Assembly (NCBI GenBank): GCA_041920565.1
Contig: JBHGXS010000022.1
Coordinates: forward strand, 22,155 to 86,154
Direction of reading: 5' to 3'
Length of the DNA: 64,000 nt
From: JAGHKQ01 sp041920565
GTDB taxonomy: Bacteria > Bacillota > Bacilli > Bacillales > Bacillaceae_G
A model generated the notes under the pieces. The model did no database searches, had not been told where the DNA came from, and worked only from the letters and a program-made list of their open reading frames with translations. This document shows, piece by piece, positions 1 through 8,731 of this stretch (position 1 is its first letter; each line of letters begins with the position of its first letter). Position numbers and translations under genes: made by a program.

Positions 1-1
1 G

Positions 2-676
2 AAAAAAGTAAAAGATGCAGAGATTCGTGTAAATGAACCGTTAAAGCATGACCATTATGCATTATACCAGGTTGATTATAAGTTAAATGAGCTTTCTAAA
101 ATGTATTTTAATATCGAGGAAAAAGCTACCGGACAAAAAGTAGGTCCGCTTAAGGTAGATTTGACGAATCCGCAAGACAGCTATGATCTTGGCAACGGGT
201 ATTCTGTAAAGCTATTAAGCTATTTCCCTGATTTTTATTTCGATGAAGACGGAAATCCGAACACAAAATCAAAAGTTCCGAATAACCCGGCATTTGTATT
301 TAAAATTTTCACGCCGCAAACAAAAGACGGAGAAGTTAACTTTGTAGCAATCAGACAAAATATTGAACCATTGGGAACCAATAAATTTAAAATGTCGTTT
401 GCAGGCATTGATACGCGCAATGTAACAGCATTGACGGTCCGAAGAGATTTCACATTATGGATTCTGGGAGTCGGGGGCGCTATCTTTATGATCGGCGTCA
501 TTCAAGGAATGTATTGGAACCATCGCCGAGTGTGGATTCAGAAAGTGCAAGATGAATGGTGGATTGCAGGTTTTACCAACAAAAACTGGTACGGACTTCG
601 CAATGAGATAAAAAGCATTTTGCAAGGAACGACGATTCCTGAGCCGCAAGACAAAGTGTTATTGGAGAAAAAATAA
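2..676 (+). CDS. resB: Cytochrome c biogenesis protein ResB, 3' part
   Basis: ResB with ResC forms the membrane complex that carries haem out and attaches it to apocytochrome c (System II). The reading frame is open from base 2 with no start in the window, so only the last 224 codons are present. The visible part is a long extracytoplasmic region followed by a transmembrane helix at the glycine/isoleucine-rich stretch near 455-520, then a short, basic, tryptophan-rich tail. The stop lies 21 bases before resC, which has its own AGGTGGGGG ribosome binding site. Known: resABC is normally one operon, so resA should lie just upstream. The call rests on this tail and on the ResC neighbour. Confidence 0.9.
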   Translation, partial: KKVKDAEIRVNEPLKHDHYALYQVDYKLNELSKMYFNIEEKATGQKVGPLKVDLTNPQDSYDLGNGYSVKLLSYFPDFYFDEDGNPNTKSKVPNNPAFVFKIFTPQTKDGEVNFVAIRQNIEPLGTNKFKMSFAGIDTRNVTALTVRRDFTLWILGVGGAIFMIGVIQGMYWNHRRVWIQKVQDEWWIAGFTNKNWYGLRNEIKSILQGTTIPEPQDKVLLEKK

Positions 677-697
677 GAGTAATAAGGTGGGGGAAAC

Positions 698-1855
698 ATG
701 GCTCAACTCAGCAGTAACTTTTTATTTGCCGCGTTCATTTTATATCTTGTTGCGACCATCTTTTTCGGTGGTGCCATAAGAGAAAAAGGGAAGAAATGGG
801 CGAACATCGGGATTGGAATCAGTATAATAGGCTTTCTTTCACAGCTCGTATACTTCATTACGCGCTGGATTGCGGCAGGTCATGCGCCGGTAAGCAATCT
901 GTTTGAATTTACAACCTTTTTTGGAATGATGTTGGTTTTTTCTTTTATCATCATTTACTTTATTTATCGGACAAGTATATTGGGGCTGTTTGCATTGCCG
1001 ATTGCCATTTTGGTTATCGCGTATGCAAGCATGTTCCCGCGCGATATTCAACCGTTAATCCCTTCTTTGAAAAGCAACTGGCTGCATATTCACGTAACAA
1101 CGGCTGCCGCTGGGGAATCCATTTTGGCTATCAGCTTTGTTACAGGACTTATTTACTTAATTAAAAATGTGGATCAAAGCAAACGAAGCAAGCAAACATT
1201 TTGGTTAGAAGCAGTATTGTTCAGCCTTATTTGTACTCTTGGTTTTGTTGGGGCTACGAGCGCGTTTGGGGCAGCCGAATATGAAGCGGAATTTGAGTGG
1301 ATCAATAAGAACGATCAAAAAGAAAAAGTGGTGTACAATTTACCTGCTCTTGTGAAACCGAATGAAGGGAAATTGCTGACAGATGGTAAACTGGATCCGG
1401 TATTGGAAACTCCAGCCCTTATTAATGCAAAAAAATTAAATACCGTGTTGTGGTCTTTCATTGCAGGAACAGGACTGTATGCAGTTATGAGGCTTATGTT
1501 GCGCAAACGCATCGCCGCAGCCATGCAGCCGCTTGTACAAAAAGTAAATAATGATTTGCTTGATGAAATCGGGTATCGTTCCGTTGCTATCGGTTTTCCG
1601 GTGTTCACTTTGGGAGCGCTTATATTTGCAATGATTTGGGCGCAAATAGCATGGACAAGATTTTGGGGTTGGGACCCGAAAGAAGTATGGGCCCTTATTA
1701 CTTGGCTTTTCTATGCGGCCTTCTTGCATCTTCGGCTTTCGAAGGGATGGCATGGCGAGAAATCCGCCTGGTTGGCAGTAATTGGCTTTGCCATCATCAT
1801 GTTTAACCTTGTTGCTGTCAACTTGGTAATTGCTGGATTGCATTCTTATGCATAA
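698..1855 (+). CDS. resC: Cytochrome c biogenesis protein ResC (CcsA/CcsB-type haem handling protein)
   Basis: Polytopic membrane protein of 385 residues that works with ResB in System II cytochrome c maturation. The tryptophan-rich haem-handling signature WGWDPKE is seen near residues 322-330. It is followed by a conserved helix containing LHLRLSKGW and a last membrane helix. Seven to eight hydrophobic segments can be counted. The ATG follows GGTGGGGG at good spacing. A strong hairpin terminator at 1885-1924 follows the gene, so resDE probably has its own promoter as well as any read-through. The product would supply haem attachment for QcrC, encoded later in the window. Confidence 0.95.
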   Translation: MAQLSSNFLFAAFILYLVATIFFGGAIREKGKKWANIGIGISIIGFLSQLVYFITRWIAAGHAPVSNLFEFTTFFGMMLVFSFIIIYFIYRTSILGLFALPIAILVIAYASMFPRDIQPLIPSLKSNWLHIHVTTAAAGESILAISFVTGLIYLIKNVDQSKRSKQTFWLEAVLFSLICTLGFVGATSAFGAAEYEAEFEWINKNDQKEKVVYNLPALVKPNEGKLLTDGKLDPVLETPALINAKKLNTVLWSFIAGTGLYAVMRLMLRKRIAAAMQPLVQKVNNDLLDEIGYRSVAIGFPVFTLGALIFAMIWAQIAWTRFWGWDPKEVWALITWLFYAAFLHLRLSKGWHGEKSAWLAVIGFAIIMFNLVAVNLVIAGLHSYA

Positions 1856-1884
1856 AGTACCATAAATGTTTTTATACTAGTAAA

Positions 1885-1924
1885 GGCGGAAGAGATGTCT
1901 TAACACAATCTCTTCCGTCTTTTT
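1885..1924 (+). terminator. Rho-independent terminator after resC
   Basis: A 12-bp stem (GGCGGAAGAGAT pairing with ATCTCTTCCGTC, one G-U pair) is followed by a run of T. It separates resABC from resDE. Confidence 0.85.
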
Positions 1925-2116
1925 ATAATATGTGTTCATAATTGTCCAATCCATGAAAAAAAGATAGCAAAACAAATTTCGATTATGTAAAATATTGTCG
2001 AGGGGAAAGAGTACGTTTAAAAAATGGTCAATTCTAGTAAGAAGCAGTGACAATTTTTATACATTCTTATGAAAATCGCCATACATGATGATCTTTAAAA
2101 GGAGGTGCAGACCACT

Positions 2117-2176
2117 GTGAAGAAGTACACAAAACAAAGGGGCATTCGGCGCAGCTGCAGAGAACGGAATAGCTAA
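2117..2176 (+). CDS. Possible 19-codon leader ORF ahead of resD
   Basis: A GTG start follows a near-perfect Shine-Dalgarno sequence (AAAAGGAGGTG, 2097-2107) at about 9 bases. The frame gives a basic 19-residue peptide beginning MKKYTKQRGIRR and stops at 2174-2176, 29 bases before resD. resD itself has no purine-rich ribosome binding site. The ORF may be a translated leader, or simply what fills DNA inserted between the resD ribosome binding site and its start. The rest of 1925-2205 shows no other gene. Confidence 0.3.
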   Translation: MKKYTKQRGIRRSCRERNS

Positions 2177-2205
2177 AGCCGAACAGTATTTCTTCAATTG
2201 GTCGT

Positions 2206-2928
2206 TTGATGATGGAACAAGAAGCAAAGATTCTTATAGTAGATGACGAAGAGAGAATTCGCCGTTTATTAAAAATGTATTTAGAAAGAGAAAATTACAT
2301 AATTGATGAAGCTGACAATGGAGATACAGCCATTTATAAAGCGTTGCAATTCGACTATGATTTAATTATTCTTGACATCATGATGCCGGGAAAAGACGGG
2401 ATTGAAGTTTGTAAGCAAATCCGCGAGAAAAAGGCAACGCCGATTATTATGCTTACTGCAAAAGGAGAAGAAGTCAACCGCGTGCAAGGATTCGAAGTGG
2501 GTACAGATGATTATATTGTTAAACCTTTCAGCCCGCGTGAAGTGGTGCTGCGAGTGAAAGCGCTGCTCCGCCGTTCGTCTTCCACTTCGTTTTTTGCGAA
2601 AGAAACGACAACAAAAGATGTAATCGTATTTCCGCATTTGACGATTGATAACGACGCCCATCGCGTGACGGCTGACGGCCAAGAAGTCAATCTCACACCA
2701 AAAGAGTATGAATTGCTGCTGTTTTTAGCTAAATCTCCGGATAAGGTGTTTGACCGTGAACAATTGCTAAAAGAAGTATGGCAATATGAATTTTTTGGAG
2801 ACTTGCGCACAGTGGACACTCATGTAAAGCGTTTGCGTGAAAAGTTGAGTAAAAAATCTGAAAGTGCCGCAAAAATGATTGTAACCGTATGGGGTGTAGG
2901 GTATAAATTTGAGGTCGTGAATGAGTGA
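2206..2928 (+). CDS. resD: Response regulator ResD (OmpR/PhoB family)
   Basis: DNA-binding response regulator of 240 residues that, with ResE, controls aerobic and anaerobic respiration genes. The receiver domain occupies about residues 7-120, with the acidic pair DD at 13-14, phospho-acceptor Asp57 in LIILDIMMP and the conserved Lys in IVKPFSP near 106. A winged-helix OmpR-type domain spans about 135-235. Two or three adjacent ATG codons are possible, and none has a clear ribosome binding site, because the best AGGAGG lies about 100 bases upstream. The stop codon overlaps the resE start, so the two are translationally coupled. Confidence 0.95.
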   Translation: MMMEQEAKILIVDDEERIRRLLKMYLERENYIIDEADNGDTAIYKALQFDYDLIILDIMMPGKDGIEVCKQIREKKATPIIMLTAKGEEVNRVQGFEVGTDDYIVKPFSPREVVLRVKALLRRSSSTSFFAKETTTKDVIVFPHLTIDNDAHRVTADGQEVNLTPKEYELLLFLAKSPDKVFDREQLLKEVWQYEFFGDLRTVDTHVKRLREKLSKKSESAAKMIVTVWGVGYKFEVVNE

Positions 2929-4715
2929 TGTTTTGGAGAAGCGTAGTAGGGAAGCTTTGGGTTACCATTTTGCTTCTCGTATCATTTGTCTTGGGTTTTG
3001 TAGCCATTTTGCTGTTGCAATTATTTGAGAATTATTACATAAAGGGAAATGAAACGCGTTTAATGAATTATGCGGTAAAAATTGCTCAAATGATTGAGGA
3101 CGGCACGGATTACAAAACGGTGGAAACAGTATCGTATCAACTGGTAGATCCGCTTTCAAAAATCATGATTGTAAAAGATGACGCTCACGTTTCGTATTCG
3201 CCAAGTACCGGTTCTCTTGTAAAAATACCCATTGAAACTATAAAAAAAGACAAAGATATACAAAAAGTGTTTACAGAACATAAGAAAGTCAGCAAAAAGT
3301 TATACTCTCTGAAAAATAAGGAAAAGAATAAAAAGAATTACGAGGTTATACTTGTTGGTGTTCCTCTTGATACAGCAGACACAAAAAATGGAGCCGTTTT
3401 CATTTATCAATCCCTTGAGGTTACTCAGCGAGCAATGGAAACAGCAACTGACTTTGTCTTTTTGTCAGCCGGAATTGCCATCATCTTAACAACATTTTTT
3501 GCCTTTTTCCTTTCTACAAGAATTACTGCACCGCTCAGAAAAATGAGGGAAGTGGCGTTTGAAGTAGCCAGGGGGAAATTTGATGTAAAAGCACCTATGG
3601 TATCAAGAGATGAAATCGGGGAACTGGCCACTGCGCTCAATCAAATGGGAAAACAGTTGAAGTTCAATATGAATGCGCTGAAGCAGGAAAAAGAACAGCT
3701 TTCAAGCATTCTTAGCAGTATGGCGGACGGGGTTATCACTTTGACTCAAGAAGGAGAAGTAATGGTCATTAATCCGCCTGCGGAACGTTTTTTACAGCTA
3801 TGGTATGAGGAAAACAAGATGGAAATGAATCCGCAGCAGCTTCCCTTTGAATTAATGGATTTGTTTCATCGGGTAGTAAAGTCTGAGCAGCAGCAAGTCA
3901 TTGAAATTAATCTGCAAAAAGGCAATTATGTAGTCTTGATGTCACCGCTCTACAATCAAACAAAAATACGCGGAGCAGTGGCGGTGTTGCGGGATATGAC
4001 AGAAGAGCGGCGTCTTGAAAAAATGCGTAAAGATTTTATTGCAAACGTATCGCATGAGCTGCGTACTCCGATGGTGATGCTGCAAGGATACAGTGAAGCC
4101 ATTTTGGACGATATTATTTCAACAGAGGAAGAAAAGCGGGAGTTTGTGCGAATCATCTATGATGAATCGGTTCGTCTTGGCCGGCTTGTGAACGAGCTGC
4201 TGGATTTGGCGCGAATGGAAGGCGGACATATTGAACTGAATATAGCAGAAATGGATATTGCGCCGTTTGTTGAAAAAATTATTCGTAAATTTCAAGGGAT
4301 TGCAAAAGAAAAAGAAGTGCAGTTACGAGCTCAATTTCTTACTCATATCGATACCTTTATGTTCGATGGGGATAGAATAGAGCAAGTTTTGACCAATTTG
4401 ATTGATAATGCGATCCGTCATACAAATGCAGGCGGCAATGTAACTCTTATCATTAACGAAGTAGACGGGTCGTTAGTTTTTGAAGTGAGAGATTCAGGTT
4501 CCGGTATTCCGGAAGAAGATATACCATTTGTGTTTGAGAGATTTTACAAGGTTGACAAGGCCCGCACACGTGGCAAAACGGGAGGAACAGGACTGGGATT
4601 GGCTATCGCTAAAAATATTGTCCAAGCCCATGGGGGTCACATTTCCGTTTTCAGTATTGTGAACGAAGGAACCACGTTCTCTGTTTCATTGCCGCGAAAA
4701 AGAGAGAATCAATAA
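2925..4715 (+). CDS. resE: Sensor histidine kinase ResE
   Basis: Membrane sensor kinase of 596 residues, partner of ResD. Order of parts: N-terminal membrane helix (about 10-32), an extracytoplasmic sensor region, a second helix (about 172-195), HAMP (about 195-245), a PAS-like segment (about 260-365), a HisKA domain with the phospho-accepting His377 in VSHELRTP, then an ATPase domain with N box (near 494) and GTGLGLAI (near 554). A GTG at 2925 and an ATG at 2928 are both possible starts. The ATG overlaps the resD stop by one base. No clear terminator follows, and the B12 operon promoter begins about 55 bases downstream. Confidence 0.95.
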   Translation: MMFWRSVVGKLWVTILLLVSFVLGFVAILLLQLFENYYIKGNETRLMNYAVKIAQMIEDGTDYKTVETVSYQLVDPLSKIMIVKDDAHVSYSPSTGSLVKIPIETIKKDKDIQKVFTEHKKVSKKLYSLKNKEKNKKNYEVILVGVPLDTADTKNGAVFIYQSLEVTQRAMETATDFVFLSAGIAIILTTFFAFFLSTRITAPLRKMREVAFEVARGKFDVKAPMVSRDEIGELATALNQMGKQLKFNMNALKQEKEQLSSILSSMADGVITLTQEGEVMVINPPAERFLQLWYEENKMEMNPQQLPFELMDLFHRVVKSEQQQVIEINLQKGNYVVLMSPLYNQTKIRGAVAVLRDMTEERRLEKMRKDFIANVSHELRTPMVMLQGYSEAILDDIISTEEEKREFVRIIYDESVRLGRLVNELLDLARMEGGHIELNIAEMDIAPFVEKIIRKFQGIAKEKEVQLRAQFLTHIDTFMFDGDRIEQVLTNLIDNAIRHTNAGGNVTLIINEVDGSLVFEVRDSGSGIPEEDIPFVFERFYKVDKARTRGKTGGTGLGLAIAKNIVQAHGGHISVFSIVNEGTTFSVSLPRKRENQ

Positions 4716-4769
4716 AACTCTTGACGACAAATCTTGTTTCCTATGAAACAAATGTAACAAAGAAAATAC

Positions 4770-4798
4770 TTGTAAATTCTGAATTTTTTCTTTATGAT
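4770..4798 (+). promoter_or_regulatory. Promoter of the cobalamin riboswitch/operon
   Basis: TTGTAA and TATGAT are separated by 17 bases, placing the transcript start near 4805, about 30 bases before the riboswitch aptamer. This is read directly from the sequence and has not been tested. Confidence 0.6.
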
Positions 4799-4832
4799 GT
4801 TATTGTATGAAAATTTTATATGAATATGAAAG

Positions 4833-4979
4833 TAAGGTGTCTAAAGAAGACTGAAAAGGGAATTTGGTGAAAAACCAAAGCTGTCCCCGCAACTGTAATG
4901 TGGACGAAATGGGTTGCCACTGTATTTATACGGGAAGGTCCAAAGTAGGATGAAGCAGAAGCCAGTAGACCTGCCTTAT
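4833..4979 (+). promoter_or_regulatory. Cobalamin (B12) riboswitch aptamer
   Basis: The region carries the closing pairing AAGGTGTCT (4834-4842) with AGACCTGCCTT, the core GCTGTCCCCGCAACTGTAA, and the B12 box AAGCCAGTAGACCTGCC near 4958-4974. It sits upstream of btuF and the whole salvage operon. In this family, adenosylcobalamin binding lowers expression of the downstream genes. Confidence 0.95.
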
Positions 4980-5076
4980 TGTTTCCATGTATTGCTGTTC
5001 CTCGGGGAGTGGGAATGGGGTGCAACGAAGGCAAAGACCTGGATTATTGGTCTTTTTGCTTATTTATGTTGTGTAA

Positions 5077-5105
5077 AACCCATTCCTTGGAATGGGTTTT
5101 TTTGT
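5077..5105 (+). terminator. Riboswitch-controlled intrinsic terminator
   Basis: ACCCATTC/GAATGGGT forms a stem with loop CTTG and a tail of eight or more T. An earlier copy of GGAATGGG at 5012-5019 can pair with CCCATTCC (5079-5086) instead, giving a mutually exclusive antiterminator. The stretch 5106-5257 holds no gene. Confidence 0.85.
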
Positions 5106-5257
5106 TAGTTAAAAGAATATATTGCTAAGCTCTATATTCTTTTACCATAAAGCTCCTGCGCTTTTTAAATTGCTGAGTGTCCCTCATAACATATCCTTTT
5201 TCAATTTAAGAAGCGTTTGAGCACATACATAAAATTTCACTTTAGGGAGTTGGAAAA

Positions 5258-6223
5258 ATGAAAGCAGGAAAGTTTATGTTTCGCTTGGTCACTGCACTGA
5301 TGCTCATGATTGGAATTCTGGCGGGCTGTTCGGACAGCACATCAAAGAAAGAGCAAGTGCAAACTCAAAATTCAAAGGCATTTCCGGTAACAGTGAAAGA
5401 TGGCGCCGATAAAGAAGTTACGATTGAAAAAAAACCGGAAAGAATAGTATCGCTTATTCCGAGCAATACCGAGATTGCATATGCTTTAGGCTTAGGGAAT
5501 GAAATTGTAGGGGTTTCAGATAATGATAATTATCCGGAAGATGTAAATAAGAAGGAAAAAGTAGGCGGAATGGAACTGAATATTGAAAAGATTATTTCCC
5601 TTAAACCGGATCTTGTATTGGCACATGCATCTGCGATGGGAACTTCCAAAGACGGGTTGAAGCAGTTAGAAAGCGCAGGCATTCCTGTTGTTGTTGTAAA
5701 TGATGCTTCCAATTTTGAAGATGTGTACAAGTCTATCGAGCTTATAGGAAAAGCGACAGGAACCTCTGATAAAGCAGCGGCAACTGTCAAAGAAATGAAA
5801 GATAAGCTTGCAGCCATAAAGGAGAAGGCAAAAGCAATAGAAGAAGGAAAACGCGCCAACGTATGGGTTGAAGTGTCGCCGGCGCCGGAAATTTACACTG
5901 CTGCAAAAGGTACATTTATGGATGAAATGTTAAAGGTAATCGGCGCTAAAAACGCAGTTTCTGACAAGAAAGGCTGGGTTCAATTTACTGAGGAAGAAGC
6001 TGTGAAGCTAAATCCGGATGTCATCGTTACTACATACGGATATTATGTACCAAACGCAGCGGAGCAAGTAATGAGCCGGACAGCGTGGCAAAATGTGCCG
6101 GCTGTGAAAGAGAAGAAAGTATATGATGTTGATTCTGATTTAGTCACTCGTCCGGGACCACGCATAGTAGAGGGAGTCGAAGAGCTTGCAAAAGCAATTT
6201 ATCCAGACGTTTTCAAAAAATAA
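5258..6223 (+). CDS. btuF: Cobalamin ABC transporter substrate-binding lipoprotein BtuF
   Basis: Extracytoplasmic corrinoid-binding lipoprotein of 321 residues and first gene of the riboswitch operon. A lipoprotein signal ends in LAGC with the lipidated Cys24, followed by a Ser/Lys linker. The body is a periplasmic-binding fold of the BtuF/FhuD type, opening with PERIVSLIPSNTEIAYALG and containing KPDLVLAH. The ATG follows GGGAGTTGG. The end of the gene overlaps the likely start of btuC. The B12 riboswitch upstream and cobalamin genes downstream make a corrinoid the likely ligand, although this fold is shared with iron-siderophore binders. Confidence 0.93.
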   Translation: MKAGKFMFRLVTALMLMIGILAGCSDSTSKKEQVQTQNSKAFPVTVKDGADKEVTIEKKPERIVSLIPSNTEIAYALGLGNEIVGVSDNDNYPEDVNKKEKVGGMELNIEKIISLKPDLVLAHASAMGTSKDGLKQLESAGIPVVVVNDASNFEDVYKSIELIGKATGTSDKAAATVKEMKDKLAAIKEKAKAIEEGKRANVWVEVSPAPEIYTAAKGTFMDEMLKVIGAKNAVSDKKGWVQFTEEEAVKLNPDVIVTTYGYYVPNAAEQVMSRTAWQNVPAVKEKKVYDVDSDLVTRPGPRIVEGVEELAKAIYPDVFKK

Positions 6224-7241
6224 CCGATATATATCTTATATGCTTACGTTCATATTCGCGGTCGCTGCAGTAGTAATGGGGATATCGATGGGATCTACAT
6301 CGATTCCCTTTTCTGCTACTTTGGCCGTTCTTGTGGACCGGTTATTTCATATAAAGGTTGGCTCAGCGGATCATGCGTTAACCAACATTATCATGTCGAT
6401 TCGGCTGCCGAGAGTGCTGCTTGCATTTTTAGTCGGTGCTTCCTTGTCTTTAGCAGGAGCGGCGTTTCAGGGGTTGTTAAAAAATCCGTTGGCTGATCCG
6501 TATACTCTTGGCGTGTCGTCCGGGGGAGCGTTAGGGGCTGTTTTTGTTCTGTTTTTCCAGATTCAGCTTCCGTTACTGCAATCCTTCACCTTGCCTGTTG
6601 TCAGTATAACTGCCAGTCTTACAGCATTATTACTTGTTCTTCTGTTTGTAAGACTTGCCGATCCACGCATGAGCATCGAGTCTTTTATTTTAACGGGAAT
6701 AATATTGAGTGCGTTTTTTGGGGCGCTTCTTTCTCTTCTGATTGCTCTTACGGGGGAAGAACTGCGGCATATTATATCGTGGCTGCTCGGAAGCGTTTCC
6801 ATGAGAGGATGGGACTATATTAAACTATTGCTGCCTTTTACAATGCTTTCTTTTACGATTTTAATGCTGTTTGCAAAGGATTTAAATGCATTATCTTTTG
6901 GAGAAGAAAGCGCGCTTCATCTTGGTGTAAATGTCAAAAGAGCGAAAACAGCTGTTTTGACTTGTGCTTCCGTATTAACGGGAGCTTCTGTTGCAGTATC
7001 CGGAACAATAGGGTTCGTCGGATTGGTTATTCCCCATGTAACTCGAATGATTTGGGGACCGAACCATATTCGTCTCTTGCCGTTATCAGCATTGACAGGC
7101 GGAGCGTTTTTAGTTCTCGCCGATTTAGTATCACGAACTATTATTGCTCCGTCAGAATTGCCGATTGGCGTTATTACCGCCATTATCGGTGCACCCGTGT
7201 TTGCGCTGTTATTTATTCAACGAAATAGAAAAAGGAAGTGA
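6186..7241 (+). CDS. btuC: Cobalamin ABC transporter permease BtuC
   Basis: FecCD-family permease of about 351 residues with roughly ten membrane helices. Typical family stretches are seen: MSIRLPRVLLAFLVGASL, GAAFQGLLKNPLADPYTLG and GFVGLVIPHVTR, the last being the loop that contacts the ATPase. The TTG start at 6186, inside the end of btuF, has a plausible GGGAGTCGAAG upstream. The next in-frame ATG at 6240 has no good site. The stop overlaps the next gene. With BtuF and the fused ATPase it forms a complete corrinoid importer. Confidence 0.93.
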   Translation: MQKQFIQTFSKNNRYISYMLTFIFAVAAVVMGISMGSTSIPFSATLAVLVDRLFHIKVGSADHALTNIIMSIRLPRVLLAFLVGASLSLAGAAFQGLLKNPLADPYTLGVSSGGALGAVFVLFFQIQLPLLQSFTLPVVSITASLTALLLVLLFVRLADPRMSIESFILTGIILSAFFGALLSLLIALTGEELRHIISWLLGSVSMRGWDYIKLLLPFTMLSFTILMLFAKDLNALSFGEESALHLGVNVKRAKTAVLTCASVLTGASVAVSGTIGFVGLVIPHVTRMIWGPNHIRLLPLSALTGGAFLVLADLVSRTIIAPSELPIGVITAIIGAPVFALLFIQRNRKRK

Positions 7242-8731
7242 AATCCTTGCTGGAAGTGAAACATCTCCAATTTCAATACAATCCTGAGAAGCCTATTTTA
7301 CAGGATGTGTCTTTTTCTGTAACGAGGGGAGAAATGATTGGCATACTGGGGCCTAACGGCAGCGGAAAGACCACGCTTCTCAAATTGATCAGCAAAACTC
7401 TCGTCGGCCAGCAGGGGGAAGTATATGTAGATGGGAAAAGCATTACAGAATATACCCGTAAAGAATTAGGAAAGAAGATGGCGGTGTTGCCGCAAAAACT
7501 GGAAGGGTTGTTTGAGTACACTGTATATGAAACGGTAAGTCTTGGGCGGTATGCCCATCAACAAGGGCTGTTTTCGTTTTGGACGAATGAAGATGAAAAA
7601 ATTGTTCAAGACGCAATGGAGAAAACATGTGTCTTTCATTTAGCAAAGCGGACGCTTTCCTTTTTGAGCGGAGGAGAAAGGCAACGTGTGTTCTTGGCAC
7701 AGGCTCTCGCTCAGCAGCCCGAATTGCTGTTGCTGGATGAACCTACGAATCATTTAGATTTGTCCCATCAAATTCAGCTGTTTAACTTGTTAAAAAGATG
7801 GACCAAAGAGAATAAGATGACTGTGGTAGCGATTTTTCACGATTTGAATATGGCCAGCATGTACTGTGATCGGTTGTTGCTATTAAATGACGGGAGGCTT
7901 GTTGCGGATGATATCCCGCAACAGGCATTAAATGAAAAGCTGTTGAACGAAGTGTATCATGCATCTGTAAAGCGGCAATCACATTCTTCTTTGCCTAAGC
8001 CTGTTATTACGTTTGTTCCTGACTTAAAAAACAAGACGGAGTCCGCATCTTTATCAGACATTCTTTCTGTTCAGATGTCAAAGGAGAGCATTGCAGTACA
8101 GACAAGTCAGCCGTTTAAAACATTATCCTCCGCCTTAGTGGGAGAAGGGTTTTCGTGGGCTTCATCTTTTGTGAATCGGCATGTTCCTTTAGATTATGAA
8201 TGCAGCGACGCAAGAGAAGAAATGAAGCAGTTTTTGAGAAGACATGGATGGGATAGCGAACAGTGTGTCGGAATGATGACCGCGGCTTCTCTTGAAGATG
8301 TTGTGATGAAAAGCTATGAAGATGTCCATTTTTCTGTATCCGTTTTTATTACAACCGGTATTTCAAATGCTGTAGATGCAGCGGCCAGCGTAGAACGATT
8401 TGATGAAATTCAGGCTCCGGGTACAGTGAACATATGGATTTTTATTCAAGGAAATTTAACAGAAGCAGCCTTCGCTCAAGTAATGATGGTGGCAATAGAA
8501 GCAAAAACAAAAGCGTTTATGACAGAAGAAGTGTTGGATCCTAAAACGAATACGATTGCTACGGGAACCTCTACTGACAGTATTGCCGTCGCGGCATCGC
8601 AAACTCATGAACACTTTTTATATGGAGGATCGATTACTCAGATAGGAAAAGTGATCGGCTATTTAGTGTACGAGGGAACAAGAGAAGGAATCAGAAAGTC
8701 TCGTAAGCGGGTGGAAAGCAAACGATGCTGA
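7238..8731 (+). CDS. btuD: Fusion of B12 ABC transporter ATPase (BtuD) with adenosylcobinamide amidohydrolase (CbiZ)
   Basis: A 497-residue, two-domain protein. Residues about 1-250 are an ABC ATPase with Walker A GPNGSGKTT (about 39-47), signature LSGGERQR (about 143-150) and Walker B LLLLDEPTNHLD. Residues about 275-490 resemble CbiZ, which cleaves the aminopropanol side chain of adenosylcobinamide to give cobyric acid for remodelling. The GTG at 7238 overlaps the btuC stop but lies too close to AAGGA. An in-frame TTG at 7247 is better spaced and is the likelier start. The fusion would couple import to side-chain removal, and CbiB and CobD, which rebuild that side chain, come next. Confidence 0.92.
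   Translation: MKSLLEVKHLQFQYNPEKPILQDVSFSVTRGEMIGILGPNGSGKTTLLKLISKTLVGQQGEVYVDGKSITEYTRKELGKKMAVLPQKLEGLFEYTVYETVSLGRYAHQQGLFSFWTNEDEKIVQDAMEKTCVFHLAKRTLSFLSGGERQRVFLAQALAQQPELLLLDEPTNHLDLSHQIQLFNLLKRWTKENKMTVVAIFHDLNMASMYCDRLLLLNDGRLVADDIPQQALNEKLLNEVYHASVKRQSHSSLPKPVITFVPDLKNKTESASLSDILSVQMSKESIAVQTSQPFKTLSSALVGEGFSWASSFVNRHVPLDYECSDAREEMKQFLRRHGWDSEQCVGMMTAASLEDVVMKSYEDVHFSVSVFITTGISNAVDAAASVERFDEIQAPGTVNIWIFIQGNLTEAAFAQVMMVAIEAKTKAFMTEEVLDPKTNTIATGTSTDSIAVAASQTHEHFLYGGSITQIGKVIGYLVYEGTREGIRKSRKRVESKRC

Noticed and set aside
2129..2236. Alternative frame before resD reading AFGAAAENGIAKAEQYFFNW
   Set aside because: It looks protein-like over a short stretch but has no start codon or ribosome binding site and runs into resD in the wrong frame.
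8300..8731. Separate cbiZ gene
   Set aside because: The frame is continuous with the ABC ATPase from 7238, with no stop or internal ribosome binding site, so it is a fusion.
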